Below are positions 12,401 to 21,112 of a stretch of DNA of 64,000 nucleotides, piece by piece. Numbering within the stretch: position 1 is the first letter of the stretch; the number at the start of each line of letters is the position of its first letter. The notes beneath the pieces are model-generated. The model was not told the DNA's origin. It saw only the letters and a program-made list of their open reading frames with translations, and searched no databases. This stretch comes from Liolophura sinensis (lineage: Eukaryota; Mollusca; Polyplacophora; Chitonida; Chitonidae). A program made the translations under genes and the position numbers. Location of the stretch: positions 10,552,017 to 10,616,016 of the forward strand of contig NC_088307.1 of the NCBI RefSeq assembly GCF_032854445.1, written 5' to 3'.

Positions 12401-15400
12401 GTGGAACGACTGGTTGACCCGTATCAGTATCAGTTCACTTGCCTTCGGTAAGTCGTCTCAGTGAAGCAGCACTAGATAAAAGAGCAAGTCCGTCCTGCAA
12501 CAAGGAGGCACATCACATGCACTCTAAGGACTCCTTCGTCGTCATATGACTAAACAATTGTTAAGTACGACGTTAAACCCTAAGCTCTCACTCACTCACT
12601 CAGAGAGAACCATCCTTTGTAAATACTTGGCTCAAGATACTGTTTAAAGCCGATAAAGCATTAACATGAAGTACATATCAGATGAAAGTTACTGAACACT
12701 ATCCTCGAAAACAGATCACTTTTGTTAATTAATATTTTCGCAGACACATAAAAAATGCTGTTAAAACCTCGGTTTCTGTGGTGCTTTACGGGGGCATATC
12801 GGCAATTTTTACTTGGCATAGTCCGGTTAAATCCATTTTAGCTCAATGAATGCGTATGTGTATGCATTTCAGATGCAGTATATAACAGCGTATATATGAT
12901 AGCTGTAAACCTGATGTCACAATAGGGTCAGAATAAGCAACCGGAGAATGCAACGTTTCAAACTGTATATAACAGGTTGAAAAAAAAATCCAGTTATTTC
13001 ATGGGCAATGTTTAATGGTCTTTCAACTGACTGTAACTCATGTTTGTATTTTCTTTGCCTTTCATGCTGAAAAGGAAAGGGATTTGGACATCAGTCTAAA
13101 GGTTTTATACCCGGCAAGAAATAATACACAACGAGCAAAACACATGACCTTTCCATCCGATCCGATCGACGCCAAACTTAACTCCAGTTCATTCATCCTT
13201 GAAGAGTGGAACACTGGCTATACTAGGTTTAGATAGCCTTTGATTTAAAAAATCAAACAGCCTATATATTAGCATTGGCTTACTATTTTTCTTTAAATAT
13301 GCTAAAACCTTTATAGGGGAATCGGGTTAATTCTTAAGAATTTGTCCGATGATGCTCGCAGTACCTTTGTTTGTTGGTTTCGCTTTCAAGATACCTCAAC
13401 AACGCTCACACACGTAGTTTGCCTGATGGATGACGCCATACTCATGAGCATTTTCCCATGTACGGTGGCGGCCACGTGTTCGAAGGGAATCCTAGTGCTA
13501 GGAGTAACCACCAACCTTTGTGACGTCTGATACATACATGTAAAGCACATTGGTGAAATCCAAGCGGTCAGTGGAGAGGACTTCATGTAAAACCACACCA
13601 GAAAGCGCCCCCAACCTCTTCTTGTTAACAAGATCATGAAAACAATGGCCACAGGAAAATCGTGAAAATTAAAAAAGCGTGTTTTCTTGTGTCTCGAATG
13701 TGTCTAGAATTGTTTTTCATAGTGAAATCATCTCTCCATGTGCCAATTTCGTTGAACTCTTTTCATAACTTTTTCAGTCTGTTGTTCGTTAAATTCCAAC
13801 ATTTTCACAAGAGGGTGGAAAACACCACATCAGACTGCCCCCACGAGAAATGTCCAATGGTTCGAATCACAATCACCAAAGGCAATCGGCACGAGGCAGA
13901 TTGTAGGAAACAAGCCTACGGACGATACAGGAGAACACCACTGGTAAGGGAGATAGTAAGTGTGATGGGATATGGTTGTTTCAATTAGACGCCTTCTAAA
14001 ATCCAAATCACTCAATATTGGATTTTGACTTTATTGAAATCGTAAAACATAGGCCTTGCGAAATTTACTTTCCTAGCTTTAAATAAAAAAGAAAAACGAC
14101 AACAATAATGGAGTGAACGACAGCAGAAAAATATTAAAAATGACTTGCATGTTTACTTTTTTTATATTTATATAAAATAAATGGAGTCACACGTTTGATT
14201 TCTTAGCTGGCCTTGATGGACTGGTTTTGGCGTCATTTACGTCAAACACTTTTTTCACCCTATGGAATAGCTCGTCTAAGTACATGGTGGAGGAATGCGC
14301 TTGAGCAAAACTTACAAGAATTTCTTCCAGCGGTGAAAATAAAAGATGAAAGAAAAGAAAAGTAAAAAACAGTGTCACATCACTGGCATTAAGCATTACC
14401 AGTGTCGTCATTGCCCACCTTGGAGTCCAAGGCTGAATGCATATTATTATTGATTTGTTTAAAATAAAACATCTTGTTCGATACATACATGTGAATAGTA
14501 TAATATAATTATACAGTGTTATAATATATTAATAATAACAAGGTCTGGTCTTTTTATCAATTTGAGTATTGCTATCATTTATTCGCTTCTTCTGTTGTAG
14601 GAACCGTTGAATTTTCCCATCAAAGGAAACGCTGCTGTCCGTACAATGTACCCACCAGAGGTAATATGTTATTCCCAAAGACACTAGAGAATATTCCAGT
14701 TCGTGTTCAACAGTAGATCCGAATGACAGTCCCGAAAAAGAATCATACCAAAGAATTCAACATCAGTAACCTTGACATTTTCTCCCTTGGCGTTCTGGAG
14801 TATCTGGCCGAGTATTGGAATCAGTACAATGAGACTGGATTTGGTGTCTTGTCTGGTGTTTTCGGCATGGCGTTACAGTGAGGCAGCACTATAAGTATGT
14901 GGGTATTTAGCCTGCTACAAGGAGACACCCGTCGTGATCTAACTGCGTAAATCTTTCTTTTTAGAAAGCATATTTCGCTGGACAAAATCAGAAAGAATGA
15001 GTAATGTAAATTCTTACGATGGATGGTTAGGCCTACATCATCATGTGTACACTTAAATTATAAGTGAAATCAATGAAGTGTAATATTATTGCAGAATTTC
15101 GGAGCGGGTCCCACGAAAACCTCCGTAACTCACGAGACCCTGGAGCAAAAGATAACAAGCAGTCAGATGGAGTGGTCAAGATGGGGGCCGTGCTCCAAAA
15201 CATGCGGGGGTAAGTTATGAGTTGTCACGGTATTCGAGCACCCGGGCTCCTTGCAGTGAGGAAGAGGTGATAAATAACATGGAGCTGAATGGGCGAAATG
15301 TTGATTTTTGTCGATTGCTTAAGTACAAGACACTGAAACTATCAGATTTGAAGGTTATTAAAGGTTATATTTTTTAAATTAGTTAAAGTCATTTTGCTTT

Positions 15401-18400
15401 CACCTCCAGTACTCTAGTCGCGTGATCAAAGAGTGTGCTGGTGAACTGTTCAAAGCAGTTATGGCATCACTGCAAAATTAGAAATTTATTTTATTGTTTG
15501 ATTGATCATGTCGTACTCAAGAATATTTCACTTGTACGACTGCGACCAGTATTAAGGTGGTAAGAAACCTAGCCGTTTTCATCGGAACTCACGACCATCC
15601 GTAAACTGCTGCAAGACCTTCTCACGTATACAACGACATGAGAGGAAACCAACATGGGCTGGACGAACTCACAGCGCTCGCATTGATGAGATGCTGGTGA
15701 GCCATTGTGCTACACTAGCAGGCTTAACACAAGGCCACAGGGGCCGCTACAAGTAATTCTAGAGGCCATGCTACATATAAGTCGTTGGCGTTCAGCATGA
15801 AGGGGATAGTGCAACGACTCGTTGACCCGTATCACTGTAATGGCTCGGACGAGCGGTAAGGCGTCTCAGTGAAGCAACACTAGATAAAAGAGCGGAGGAA
15901 ATCCATCCTGCAACAAGAAGGCACATTACATGCACTTTAAGGATTCCTTCGTCGTCATATGACTGAAAAATTGTTAAGTACGACGTTAAACCCCAAGCAC
16001 TCACTCACTCACTCACATAGAGGTCGTAGTGTCATTTATTCTTTAATATTATGATACATATTCTGTACTACAGCATGGAGAGTAAAACCAGAACAACAGC
16101 GACAGAGTGATATCTGGCAAATGATTACACGCCACCCTGATAAATCTGGCCTCTTTACCAGTGTTTCTCACCAAGGGTTTTATTCTAACTGTCCACACAA
16201 ATGCTTAAAATTTCACGCATTTCAATGCTTTCTTTCATTTCCAGGTGGCTTTAGAACTAGAAGACGAGATTGCCAGGCTGATTCGTGTCTAGGGCCTCTG
16301 GTTGAGAAGAAAGAATGTGCCACACGTTTTTGTCGTAAGTGTTTTTGGGGATACCAAACGGTATTTATTTATTTTTTTTATTCATTTTTCAATGTTACCA
16401 CCGTGCTCTAGAGATAGTCACATATAGACACTGTCCTCAGGTTTCTGAGTTGAGAAAATCGGGACTGCCCGATGTAAACCACCGGCCTGATTAAACCGTC
16501 TGACTTAAAGTTGCAGGCGGAGCCAAATGATGGTTCAGAAGAGATTACTTCAATGGATACTCAATGTTATGAAAATGTCCGACGACAAGAACATGTTGGT
16601 GCCTCCATGGCCGGGTGGTTATCGTGTTAGCACACCACAATGACTCAGGGGCCTCACATCGATGCGAACGCTGTGAGTTCAACTCGTACTGGCTTCCTCT
16701 CTGATTCTGCTTGGCCTGCAATCTTTGGACGTTCGCGGGTTTCATCTCGCTATCTGTCTGGTTTCCTCCGCCGTTGAATAAGTGAAAAATTCTTGAGCAC
16801 GAAACAAAACAGCAAGCAAATGAAAGTGATCTTTGTAAACCCTTACAATAACGTAGCAGATGATCCGTAGACCTTTCTCATGCGGCACAACATGACTGTT
16901 AATGATTTACTTTCGATTCATTGTTGTAATGACACCGAAACGTTGTCAGTTAACGATTTTAGCACTAGAAACCAGAGAGGAAGAATTTATCACCCGTTCT
17001 TTATGTTTAGCTGTAACGAACTTACCAACACCATTTAAATGTTTAAGTAAGGTTCTGTTGACAAGAGAAAAACACAAATGCCTTTCTTGATACCGTTCAT
17101 CCCGACCAAGTTTCACCTCATATATATGCACCCATATGGTTATAAATGCCAACACACTTCGATCTCAAATATGTTAGAAGCCTATAAGCACCCAATTTAC
17201 CATTTAATTGCAGAACCCACAACACAAAAGACTACAGCAGATTTACAGAGTAAAACCAGAGCACTAATGACAATGTGATATTTGTAGAACATACAACACA
17301 AAGGCTACGGTATACATAGAAAGTAAAACGAGAGCACTGATGACAGTGTTATACATGTAGAACCCACAACACAAAAGGCTACAGTATATTTAGAGAGTAA
17401 AACCAGAGCACGAACGACAGTGTGATACATGTAGAACCCACAACACAAAAGGCTACAGTATATTTGGAGAGTAAAACCAGAGCACTAACGACAGTGTGAT
17501 ACATGTAGAACCCACAACACAAAAGGCTACAGTATATTTGGAGAGTAAAACCAGAGCACTAACGACAGTGTGATACATGTAGAACACACAACACAAAAGG
17601 CTACGGTATACATAGAGAGTAAAACGAGAGCACTAATGACAGTGTTATACATGTAGAACCAACAACACAAAAGGCTACGGTATACATAGAGAGTAAAACG
17701 AGAGCACTAATGACAATGTGATACATGTAGAACCCACAACACAAAAGGCTACAGTATATTTGGAGAGTAAAACGAGAGTACTAACGACAGTGTGATACAT
17801 GTAGAACACACAACACAAAAGGCTACGGTATACATAGAGAGTAAAACGAGAGCACTAATGACAGTGTTATACATGTAGATCCCACAACACAAAAGGCTAC
17901 AGTATATTTAGAGAGTAAAACCAGAGCTCTGACGACGGTGTTACACATGTAGAACCCACAACACAAAAGGATACAGTATATTTAGAGAGTAAAACCAGAG
18001 CACTAATGACAATGCGATACATGGTATTAGGTAAAAATGCAGTGATGGTGCAATTTTGTACCCACTTGTCGTGTTGTCATCACATTTAATGTACAGTTAC
18101 ATTAAAAATGGAGGATGATGGAGTGTTTTGAGTTTACTTCTGATATTCTGACACGTATATTTGCAGCAGACACCTTCACAAGGTTTAAGATTTTTTTGTG
18201 TAGTAACTTGATTAGGGTTAATCAAGAGCATTTCAAGAGCGTCTATTGAACGGGTTGTTTTTTGCAGCTGAAAATGGCGGCTTTTCACCCTGGTCAGATT
18301 GGACGGTTTGTTTCAAACTGACTGGTTGTCAAGGCTTTCAGCGGCGGTCACGTGACTGCGTTGACCCCACCCCTCACGGCGGCGGGATGTACTGTGAAGG

Positions 18401-18437
18401 AGCCGTTGAGCAGGTTAGACCATGTGGGGCGTGCTGA
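228..18437 (+). CDS. CEMIP-like: CEMIP/CEMIP2 (TMEM2)-like protein with two C-terminal TSP1 repeats, 5'-truncated by the window
   Basis: Nineteen exons join in one frame: 228-400, 1061-1133, 1639-1778, 2322-2455, 3507-3576, 5449-5583, 6026-6155, 6493-6556, 7477-7512, 8098-8238, 8996-9179, 10043-10258, 10800-11008, 12023-12193, 13778-13943, 14601-14660, 15095-15209, 16245-16334, 18268-18437 (2,477 nt, about 825 codons plus stop TGA). Every junction has AG/GT and matching phase. Family hallmarks occur in the same order as in vertebrate CEMIP/CEMIP2: DERAEVALLTRNI, a run of parallel-beta-helix-type segments (YPIHFHMAEDVDE, LGHCFFLEDG, GFWFIFPDVP), FYDGPVHI, DLDGSVTG and VRVGVCLPRYAEF. The family binds or cuts hyaluronan at the cell surface or outside the cell. 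The N-terminal part (signal or membrane anchor, start of the G8 domain) lies upstream of the window. The vertebrate C-terminal region is absent; two thrombospondin type-1 repeats replace it. Activity on hyaluronan is inferred, not seen. Confidence 0.9.
406..778 (-). repeat. SINE family C, near full-length
   Basis: Minus orientation. The tRNA-like head (GATCGAAGC.. / gcgtccgcctc type) is at about 700-778, the body carries caccagacatgacac and the tail complement gtttaacgacgtac is at about 425. Similar copies at 53018-53290, 56385-56712 and 63225-63560. Confidence 0.7.
1061..1133 (+). CDS. CEMIP-like: CEMIP-like exon (b)
   Basis: A 73-nt exon between tattctgcag and agg/gtgagt. It encodes IMKGFGNVHIEGVEFYHMGQ, the family's conserved helix-like turn that follows FGGHIK. 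It enters in phase 0 and leaves in phase 1. Confidence 0.88.
1639..1778 (+). CDS. CEMIP-like: CEMIP-like exon (c): YPIHFHM block
   Basis: Acceptor cgtggcag, donor ctacag/gtaagc. It encodes YPIHFHMAEDVDEKGGY followed by SIHESFARCITIHGTHGLQ, one of the most conserved histidine- and acid-rich blocks of the family, in the region where mutations of vertebrate family members affect hyaluronan cleavage (family knowledge). Confidence 0.9.
2322..2455 (+). CDS. CEMIP-like: CEMIP-like exon (d)
   Basis: Acceptor cttaag, donor acaag/gtaaga. It encodes VKDTVGHKVLGHCFFLEDGG and LIPSDTR, matching the family's 'VGxxxLGHCFFxEDG...LLPSDR' block. Confidence 0.9.
2740..3425. repeat. Minisatellite, 72-76 bp x 9
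   Basis: Nine units with conserved core atggatagcccataag; core positions step 76,76,76,76,72,72,72,76. Two unit lengths differ by a 4-bp indel in the tattaaagct part. It lies in an intron of the CEMIP-like gene. Protein-like open stretches here are repeat artefacts. Confidence 0.9.
3507..3576 (+). CDS. CEMIP-like: CEMIP-like exon (e)
   Basis: A 70-nt exon between ttacag and cccag/gtaaat. It encodes ALATFWITNPQTRLRNN and AAGSQ, corresponding to the family's 'STFWxANPNNNLINNAAAGS'-type block. It lies between the 76-bp and 47-bp tandem arrays. Confidence 0.9.
3746..3910 (+). repeat. SINE family A fragment with internal AT expansion
   Basis: 3' half (cataatgctgg-type, gtgaaatattcttg, gcgtaaag). 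gtgaaatatt is duplicated around an inserted AT-rich run at 3820-3852. Confidence 0.6.
4045..4740. repeat. Minisatellite, 47 bp x 15
   Basis: Fifteen units with core cctcgagctctctcatatg and ccagtaagctgaatagg; steps 45-47 bp. It lies in the intron between CEMIP-like exons 3507-3576 and 5449-5583. Confidence 0.92.
4878..5047 (+). repeat. SINE family A, 5'-truncated
   Basis: Starts gctggcttcctctc and ends ttgagtacggcgtaaaac followed by an A-rich tail. Confidence 0.8.
5449..5583 (+). CDS. CEMIP-like: CEMIP-like exon (f)
   Basis: Acceptor tcctcag, donor cctaac/gtaaga; exactly 45 codons, phase 0 on both sides. It encodes GTGFWFIFPDVPIGTS and FNNNVAHSN, the family's 'GFWFIFHxVPxG...FxNNxAHSN' block. 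Confidence 0.92.
6026..6155 (+). CDS. CEMIP-like: CEMIP-like exon (g)
   Basis: Acceptor tttcacag, donor ttacag/gtaaag. It encodes AGLFIDHRLAPDGFIYNNN and ends in an acidic/basic segment. A SINE B/SINE A chimera starts only about 18 bp after the donor. Confidence 0.88.
6174..6385 (+). repeat. Chimeric SINE: family B body joined to family A tail
   Basis: 6174-6279 is family B (gcttacttgccttcgg to gcactgtaagga). At about 6279 it switches to family A sequence (gctgcggatggtcgtg to aaataaataaat). Confidence 0.7.
6493..6556 (+). CDS. CEMIP-like: CEMIP-like exon (h)
   Basis: A 64-nt exon between ttccccag and cctc/gtaagt. It encodes AYKNRYQNAWLRGGWIVVNQ, matching the family's 'AYKNxDxGxWLRGGxxxxxxS' segment. 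Confidence 0.88.
7477..7512 (+). CDS. CEMIP-like: CEMIP-like 36-nt microexon (i)
   Basis: A very short exon between ctttcag and gcg/gtaggt. It encodes FADSAIGLTLA, the family's 'FADNGIGLTLAS' motif. Phase and motif together make it secure despite its size. The longer open stretch around it (from about 7261) is intron read-through. Confidence 0.85.
7885..8001. repeat. Minisatellite, 38 bp x 3
   Basis: atggcttaaggcct and gcactatttcagccat repeated three times at 38-bp spacing, about 95 bp before CEMIP-like exon 8098. Confidence 0.9.
8098..8238 (+). CDS. CEMIP-like: CEMIP-like exon (j)
   Basis: The acceptor follows a poly-T tract (gggaactag) and the donor is caatt/gtgagt. It encodes GSEQEQFLTNSIIVGETRNIGE, corresponding to 'GSxQExxxSLFVGESxNxG' of CEMIP/CEMIP2, and ends LPRSYPLDYQ. 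Confidence 0.88.
8841..8950. repeat. Head-to-head SINE A tail fragments (small fold-back)
   Basis: 8841-8870 is the family A tail on the minus strand (tacgccgc, gaatatttcactta). 8871-8950 is the same tail on the plus strand, ending caaataaataaa, just before CEMIP-like exon 8996. Confidence 0.7.
8996..9179 (+). CDS. CEMIP-like: CEMIP-like exon (k): FYDGP block
   Basis: Acceptor cttccag, donor gatggg/gtaagt. It encodes TPIQGFNFYDGPVHIANVWF and GAIGFLRNNAYASSP, equivalent to 'FPIRGxQxYDGPIxI...SAIxFxxxNxW' in the family. Confidence 0.92.
9375..9640 (+). repeat. Dispersed repeat family F
   Basis: Contains gagagtaaagccacag, gactgttcatgtaaatgcac, gcagaattaggtaaa and gtcactggtctagaa. Related copies at 16070-16240, 17212-18095, 33490-33900, 38035-38140 and 58320-58575. 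Confidence 0.65.
10043..10258 (+). CDS. CEMIP-like: CEMIP-like exon (l): DLDGSVTG block
   Basis: Acceptor tgtttcag, donor ggaaag/gtaagg; 72 codons, phase 0 on both sides. It encodes DGDSSVPGFTDNDGN, FRDLDGSVTGVKNAQV and HKAGWNLAICPHRYGK, the aspartate-rich 'DGDKxSxFHDxDGSVT' block and the following Cys pair of the family. A SINE A 3' fragment begins about 12 bp after the donor. Confidence 0.92.
10270..10384 (+). repeat. SINE family A, 3' fragment
   Basis: ctgcccggtttcctc to caaataaataaac, beginning about 12 bp past a CEMIP-like exon donor. Confidence 0.8.
10404..10636. repeat. Nested SINE fragments (family C plus, then family A head minus)
   Basis: 10404-10555: family C fragment with gaagtcgggagacct and gtacgacgttaac. 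10554-10636: tRNA-like head of family A on the minus strand, ending in the complement of the A-box side. Confidence 0.55.
10800..11008 (+). CDS. CEMIP-like: CEMIP-like exon (m)
   Basis: Acceptor ttttacag, donor gaaaa/gtgggt. It starts with a highly charged Lys/Glu stretch absent from vertebrate members, then encodes YESMTALYASDFNVVLGGSH and YTLHWSHHIPETITMYGWG, equivalent to the 'VxLxKGYTIHW' block. Reading on past the donor meets a stop at about 11055, so the GT at 11009 is needed. Confidence 0.85.
12023..12193 (+). CDS. CEMIP-like: CEMIP-like exon (n)
   Basis: Acceptor tctttccag, donor aacgg/gtaagt. It encodes HYHVRVGVCLPRYAEFELY and FWDPDNG, matching the family's 'WIRVGLCYPR...' and 'YYWDEDSG' segments. 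Confidence 0.9.
12263..12603 (+). repeat. SINE family B, full-length
   Basis: tRNA-like head with A-box-like ggctcagttagagg and B-box-like gtgtcaatcctggg, body ttggcgttcagcatg type, and tail cactcactcactca. Flanked by agagaa on both sides, a possible target-site duplication. Confidence 0.8.
13778..13943 (+). CDS. CEMIP-like: CEMIP-like exon (o): last family-conserved block
   Basis: Acceptor ctttttcag, donor ccactg/gtaagg. It encodes LLFVKFQHFHKRVE and CPHEKCPMVRITIT, equivalent to 'LLFLKLxAxxERExFxFCSxxGCxRIKI' of CEMIP. This is the last exon with recognisable CEMIP similarity. Confidence 0.87.
14601..14660 (+). CDS. CEMIP-like: CEMIP-like exon (p): linker
   Basis: A 60-nt exon between tctgttgtag and ccagag/gtaata. 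It encodes EPLNFPIKGNAAVRTMYPPE, a 20-residue linker between the CEMIP body and the TSP1 repeats. Confidence 0.8.
14795..14945 (+). repeat. SINE family C fragment
   Basis: Contains ttggtgtcttgtctggtg, cagtgaggcagcac, shared with 20655-20950. Confidence 0.5.
15095..15209 (+). CDS. CEMIP-like: CEMIP-like exon (q): first TSP1 repeat, N-terminal half
   Basis: Acceptor tattgcag, donor gcggg/gtaagt. After a Ser/Thr-rich linker it encodes MEWSRWGPCSKTCGG, the Trp layer and first two Cys of a thrombospondin type-1 repeat. It leaves in phase 1, the usual phase for introns around extracellular modules. Confidence 0.88.
15496..15745 (-). repeat. SINE family A, near full-length, diverged
   Basis: Minus orientation: tcgtactcaagaatatttcac tail complement at the left, head complement at the right. 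Confidence 0.7.
15785..16018 (+). repeat. SINE family B, 5'-truncated
   Basis: From ggcgttcagcatgaag to cactcactcactcac. Confidence 0.85.
16245..16334 (+). CDS. CEMIP-like: CEMIP-like exon (r): first TSP1 repeat, C-terminal half
   Basis: Acceptor catttccag, donor tgtc/gtaagt. It encodes GGFRTRRRDCQADSCLG and KKECATRFC: the Arg layer (RTRRRDC) and the last four Cys, so the repeat has the expected six. Confidence 0.88.
16592..16820 (+). repeat. SINE family A, full-length, diverged
   Basis: Head gcctccatggccgggtgg, B-box-like gtgagttcaactcg, and tail gtgaaaaattcttgagc. Confidence 0.65.
17212..18095. repeat. Minisatellite 74 bp x 11 grown inside dispersed repeat F
   Basis: acaacacaaaagg recurs eleven times at 73-74 bp steps from 17219 to 17958. 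Each unit contains gagagtaaaaccagagca, the 5' motif of repeat family F. The array runs at its right end into the family's 3' part (ggtaaaaatgcagtgatg, tgttgtcatcacattt). It lies in the last CEMIP-like intron. Confidence 0.85.
18268..18437 (+). CDS. CEMIP-like: CEMIP-like terminal exon (s): second TSP1 repeat and stop
   Basis: Acceptor ttttttgcag; stop TGA at 18435-18437. It encodes GFSPWSDWTVC, CQGFQRRSRDC and CEGAVEQVRPCGAC, a complete second TSP1 repeat, with the stop directly after its last Cys. A cag/gttaga at 18413 is a possible weak internal donor (see findings). Confidence 0.87.
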
Positions 18438-18559
18438 CCCGTGGGCTTTCTGGGACACCTTCTTCTTCTAGGCTGGATCTTTGGAGGAGACATCTTCTTG
18501 TCTCGAAAAGGCAAAGCTGTATACACGGTCACTTGAGTAAAAGTATGGTTGCTGTAAAC

Positions 18560-18815
18560 ATAATCGGTTGTTTTTTTAGCAGACAGTCTGTTGTTTCGGT
18601 CATACTAGAATGCATTCTGTTATAACAACAGTTTATTCTGTCCAATACATCGCAAGTATTCTGTTCATTCTATAGACTGAATTAGACCAACAGAACATTG
18701 TGGTGGATATGACAAAGTATTTTGTTAAAATGACAAAATACATTTTAGTATTACATAAATAACAGACTTTCTTTTAAAATTAAAATACTTGTTTTAGCGT
18801 GAGTAAGCTAAAAGT
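18560..18815. repeat. Inverted-repeat (MITE-like) element, family G copy
   Basis: Left arm gcagacagtctgttg and tactagaatgcattctg; right arm aacagactttcttttaaaatt. Same family as 44572-44812. Confidence 0.5.
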
Positions 18816-18831
18816 CTGTTCTGTTCCTCAG

Positions 18832-19244
18832 GTCTACTACTACTTGTTAGAGTTCCCGCTGGGTGAGACATTCAGTGGTTTTATTTTCGGTAAGACAACA
18901 AGATCCAGAGCTACGCACATAGGTGTTCAAATCCAGCTCTCGCTTGAACTGCGTCATATACTTGTTAAATGAATATTGTTGATGAATGCGTAAACAAATA
19001 GGGAAGCAATAATCCAGTATGTTTTCCGTTGATCATTTGTGCCGTTGCGATGACGATTTCAGGACACATTGATAACTTACTGCTTCCGAATCAATAAAGA
19101 ACAATTTCCAGTCCAGGTTATACCCGACCAGCCAACCCGAGCGGGAAAAGGAGTCCCAGAAAATTCTATACCAGACAGACCTCTGTCCGCCACGTACAGC
19201 GACATAGAGAATTGAATTTCAGTTATGAAACACGTCATAGCTGA
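18832..19244 (+). CDS. Two candidate downstream exons (alternative C-terminus of the CEMIP-like gene)
   Basis: Exon 18832-18889 (acceptor ttcctcag, donor ttttcg/gtaaga) encodes VYYYLLEFPLGETFSGFIF. Exon 19117-19244 (acceptor ttccagtccag) continues in phase with YTRPANPSGKRSPRKFY and ends at TGA 19242-19244, a strongly basic tail. They fit the CEMIP-like frame only if the last exon is cut at the weak donor cag/gttaga at 18413, which would remove the last two Cys of the second TSP1 repeat. They may be an alternative tail, remnants, or chance. Confidence 0.3.
19092..19097 (+). other. Candidate poly(A) signal AATAAA
   Basis: First AATAAA after the TGA at 18437, about 650 nt downstream. Overlapping AATAAA copies at about 19808-19824 would serve the alternative downstream exons. 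No cleavage site can be seen. Confidence 0.3.
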
Positions 19245-20654
19245 AGCTGTTCATACAAGTCGGCAAGGAGGGGGAATCTTGTGGAATTGGATGACCTGCT
19301 CAGGTTGATAGCTCTTTATCTAATCATACCTGAAGGTTTCGTTCAAGCGTCGATGAACCATTACTGAAAATTTAGATGCTTGCATCAAACTGATTGATTT
19401 ATTTGATTTGTGTTTGACGCCGTACTGAAGAATATTTTACATATACCAAAGCGTCCAGCATTATGGTTGGAGGAAACCGGACAGAGCCCGGAGAAAATCA
19501 TCGACCATCTGCGGGTTCAAAACTGATTGAAATTGTTTGGGATATTTTAAATTGGACAACATTTTTAACGGCTTTTTTCCGTACAAAAGAATAAAACGGA
19601 ATCAAGATGATAAAGTAAGGTTTTGGGGAAAAATTTAATTCTCTCTCAACTAATTTATTTTAACATAGTCTGATCTAGTAAGATAGGTACTTATATTTGC
19701 GGTATTGAAATCGAAGAATCCGGTGCCACTTACATGTATCAGTTTTATTGGATTATTCTAGTGTATATTTGTACATATATACCGTTAAGATGAGTTTGTT
19801 CACGTTCAAATAAAATAAATAAATTGTTATAATTACACTCTTTCTGGTAATTAGCTTTTAATTTTGCATTTCTACACTCAGCTGTAGTTTAGGCATTTGT
19901 ATTGTGTGTAATGTTATTTTTGCTTACTGCTTTTCTGTGTTTTTACTAATAATCTAATTGATTAGTTGCTAGTAATCAGTACTTTGTCTCATTTAGTAAT
20001 CTGATCTCTGTGGTAATCGGAGACTAAGTTGAGTGTAACTACCAAATGGTTACACCTCTTCAAACATGTGTTACCATTAAAGTTACAATCAACACAGCCG
20101 ACAAAAACTTCGTGAAAAAGGGGACACTTTCACGAAACAACGTGTATCAAATTTGTCGTAACTTCGTAAATGACTTTACATGGGTTATAGCGCTTAAGGC
20201 CAAGTGACGTGCGAGAAAAGTTATAAAAAAATTGATTTACGCAGATTTTGCAAATTTGGGACCATAACCTGGTTTTAAGTAATTAAAACCTCGCTCGAAT
20301 ATATTATGATGACTATGTTGTATGCTAGTGTGTTGTTATGTGTTAAAATATATTTGGTAAATTTTCTCCTTAATGTAAATCTGCGTTATATTGCATTTAA
20401 TAATTTAAAATGATCACTCATATATTTGTACGTTGTTCCATTCTTATCATTTTACGTCGCTTTTAATGCTTTAGCGTCCAATAAACATGCAATATTGTAA
20501 ATAAACAACTCTGCACGTTTACGTTGTTTTCAAAGGAGGTTTTGAAATGTGACCCTTTCATTATGAAGCCAGGACATGCATTATAGGATGAAACTTCACG
20601 ACGTATGAGGCAATCATTTTTACCTTTAAATAGTATTCAAAGGCAACAGCCTTA
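19245..20654. other. Intergenic, no gene seen
   Basis: Between the CEMIP-like gene and the next repeat. AT-rich, with a SINE A fragment on the minus strand at about 19396-19520 and AATAAA clusters near 19810. No exon-like open frame with splice sites was found. Confidence 0.5.
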
Positions 20655-20950
20655 TCTTTCTATAGATGACAGCAGTGGATAGGGCGTCTATCTCTTGAAC
20701 GGTAGATCCGAGTTTCAATCCGAGAATATACCCGTGCTTTTTAACATCGGTAATCTTTGCATTACCTCGCTTGGTGCACAGCTTAAGAGAAATGAACCAA
20801 GTGTCTGTCCCCCCTTCCCGGTGTCAGTGAGCATAATGTGACTGGGTGAAGCGTCGTGTTTGGTGTCTTGGACACGGCGTTCCAGTGAGGCAGCACTAAA
20901 ATACATGCCCATGTCAGTGTTGGATCCGGCCTAGTACAAGTTGACTCAAT
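20655..20950 (+). repeat. SINE family C-related copy
   Basis: tRNA-like head (gtggatagggcgtct, cgagtttcaatccgag), body ataatgtgactgggtg and gtgaggcagcac. Confidence 0.55.
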
Positions 20951-20982
20951 CATGATATGACCCAAATAATGTTGAAACAACC

Positions 20983-21037
20983 TAAAAAAAACCCAATAAA
21001 AAACCAAAAACCAAGAAAAAAAACCCAAAAACCAAAA

Positions 21038-21069
<32 letters not shown>

Positions 21070-21112
21070 AAACAAACAAACAAAAAACAAACAAACAAAA
21101 AAAATACAAATC
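20983..21112. repeat. A/C-rich simple sequence
   Basis: Degenerate aaaaacaaaca-type run. Lys/Gln or Phe-rich open frames here are compositional. Confidence 0.9.

Noticed and set aside
13015..13236. Plus-strand open frame with a pyrimidine-rich acceptor-like start
   Set aside because: Exons 12023-12193 and 13778-13943 join directly in phase and match the contiguous family sequence, leaving no room for an extra exon.
13386..13652. 88-codon minus-strand open frame
   Set aside because: Intronic, no splice sites fitting, composition unremarkable.
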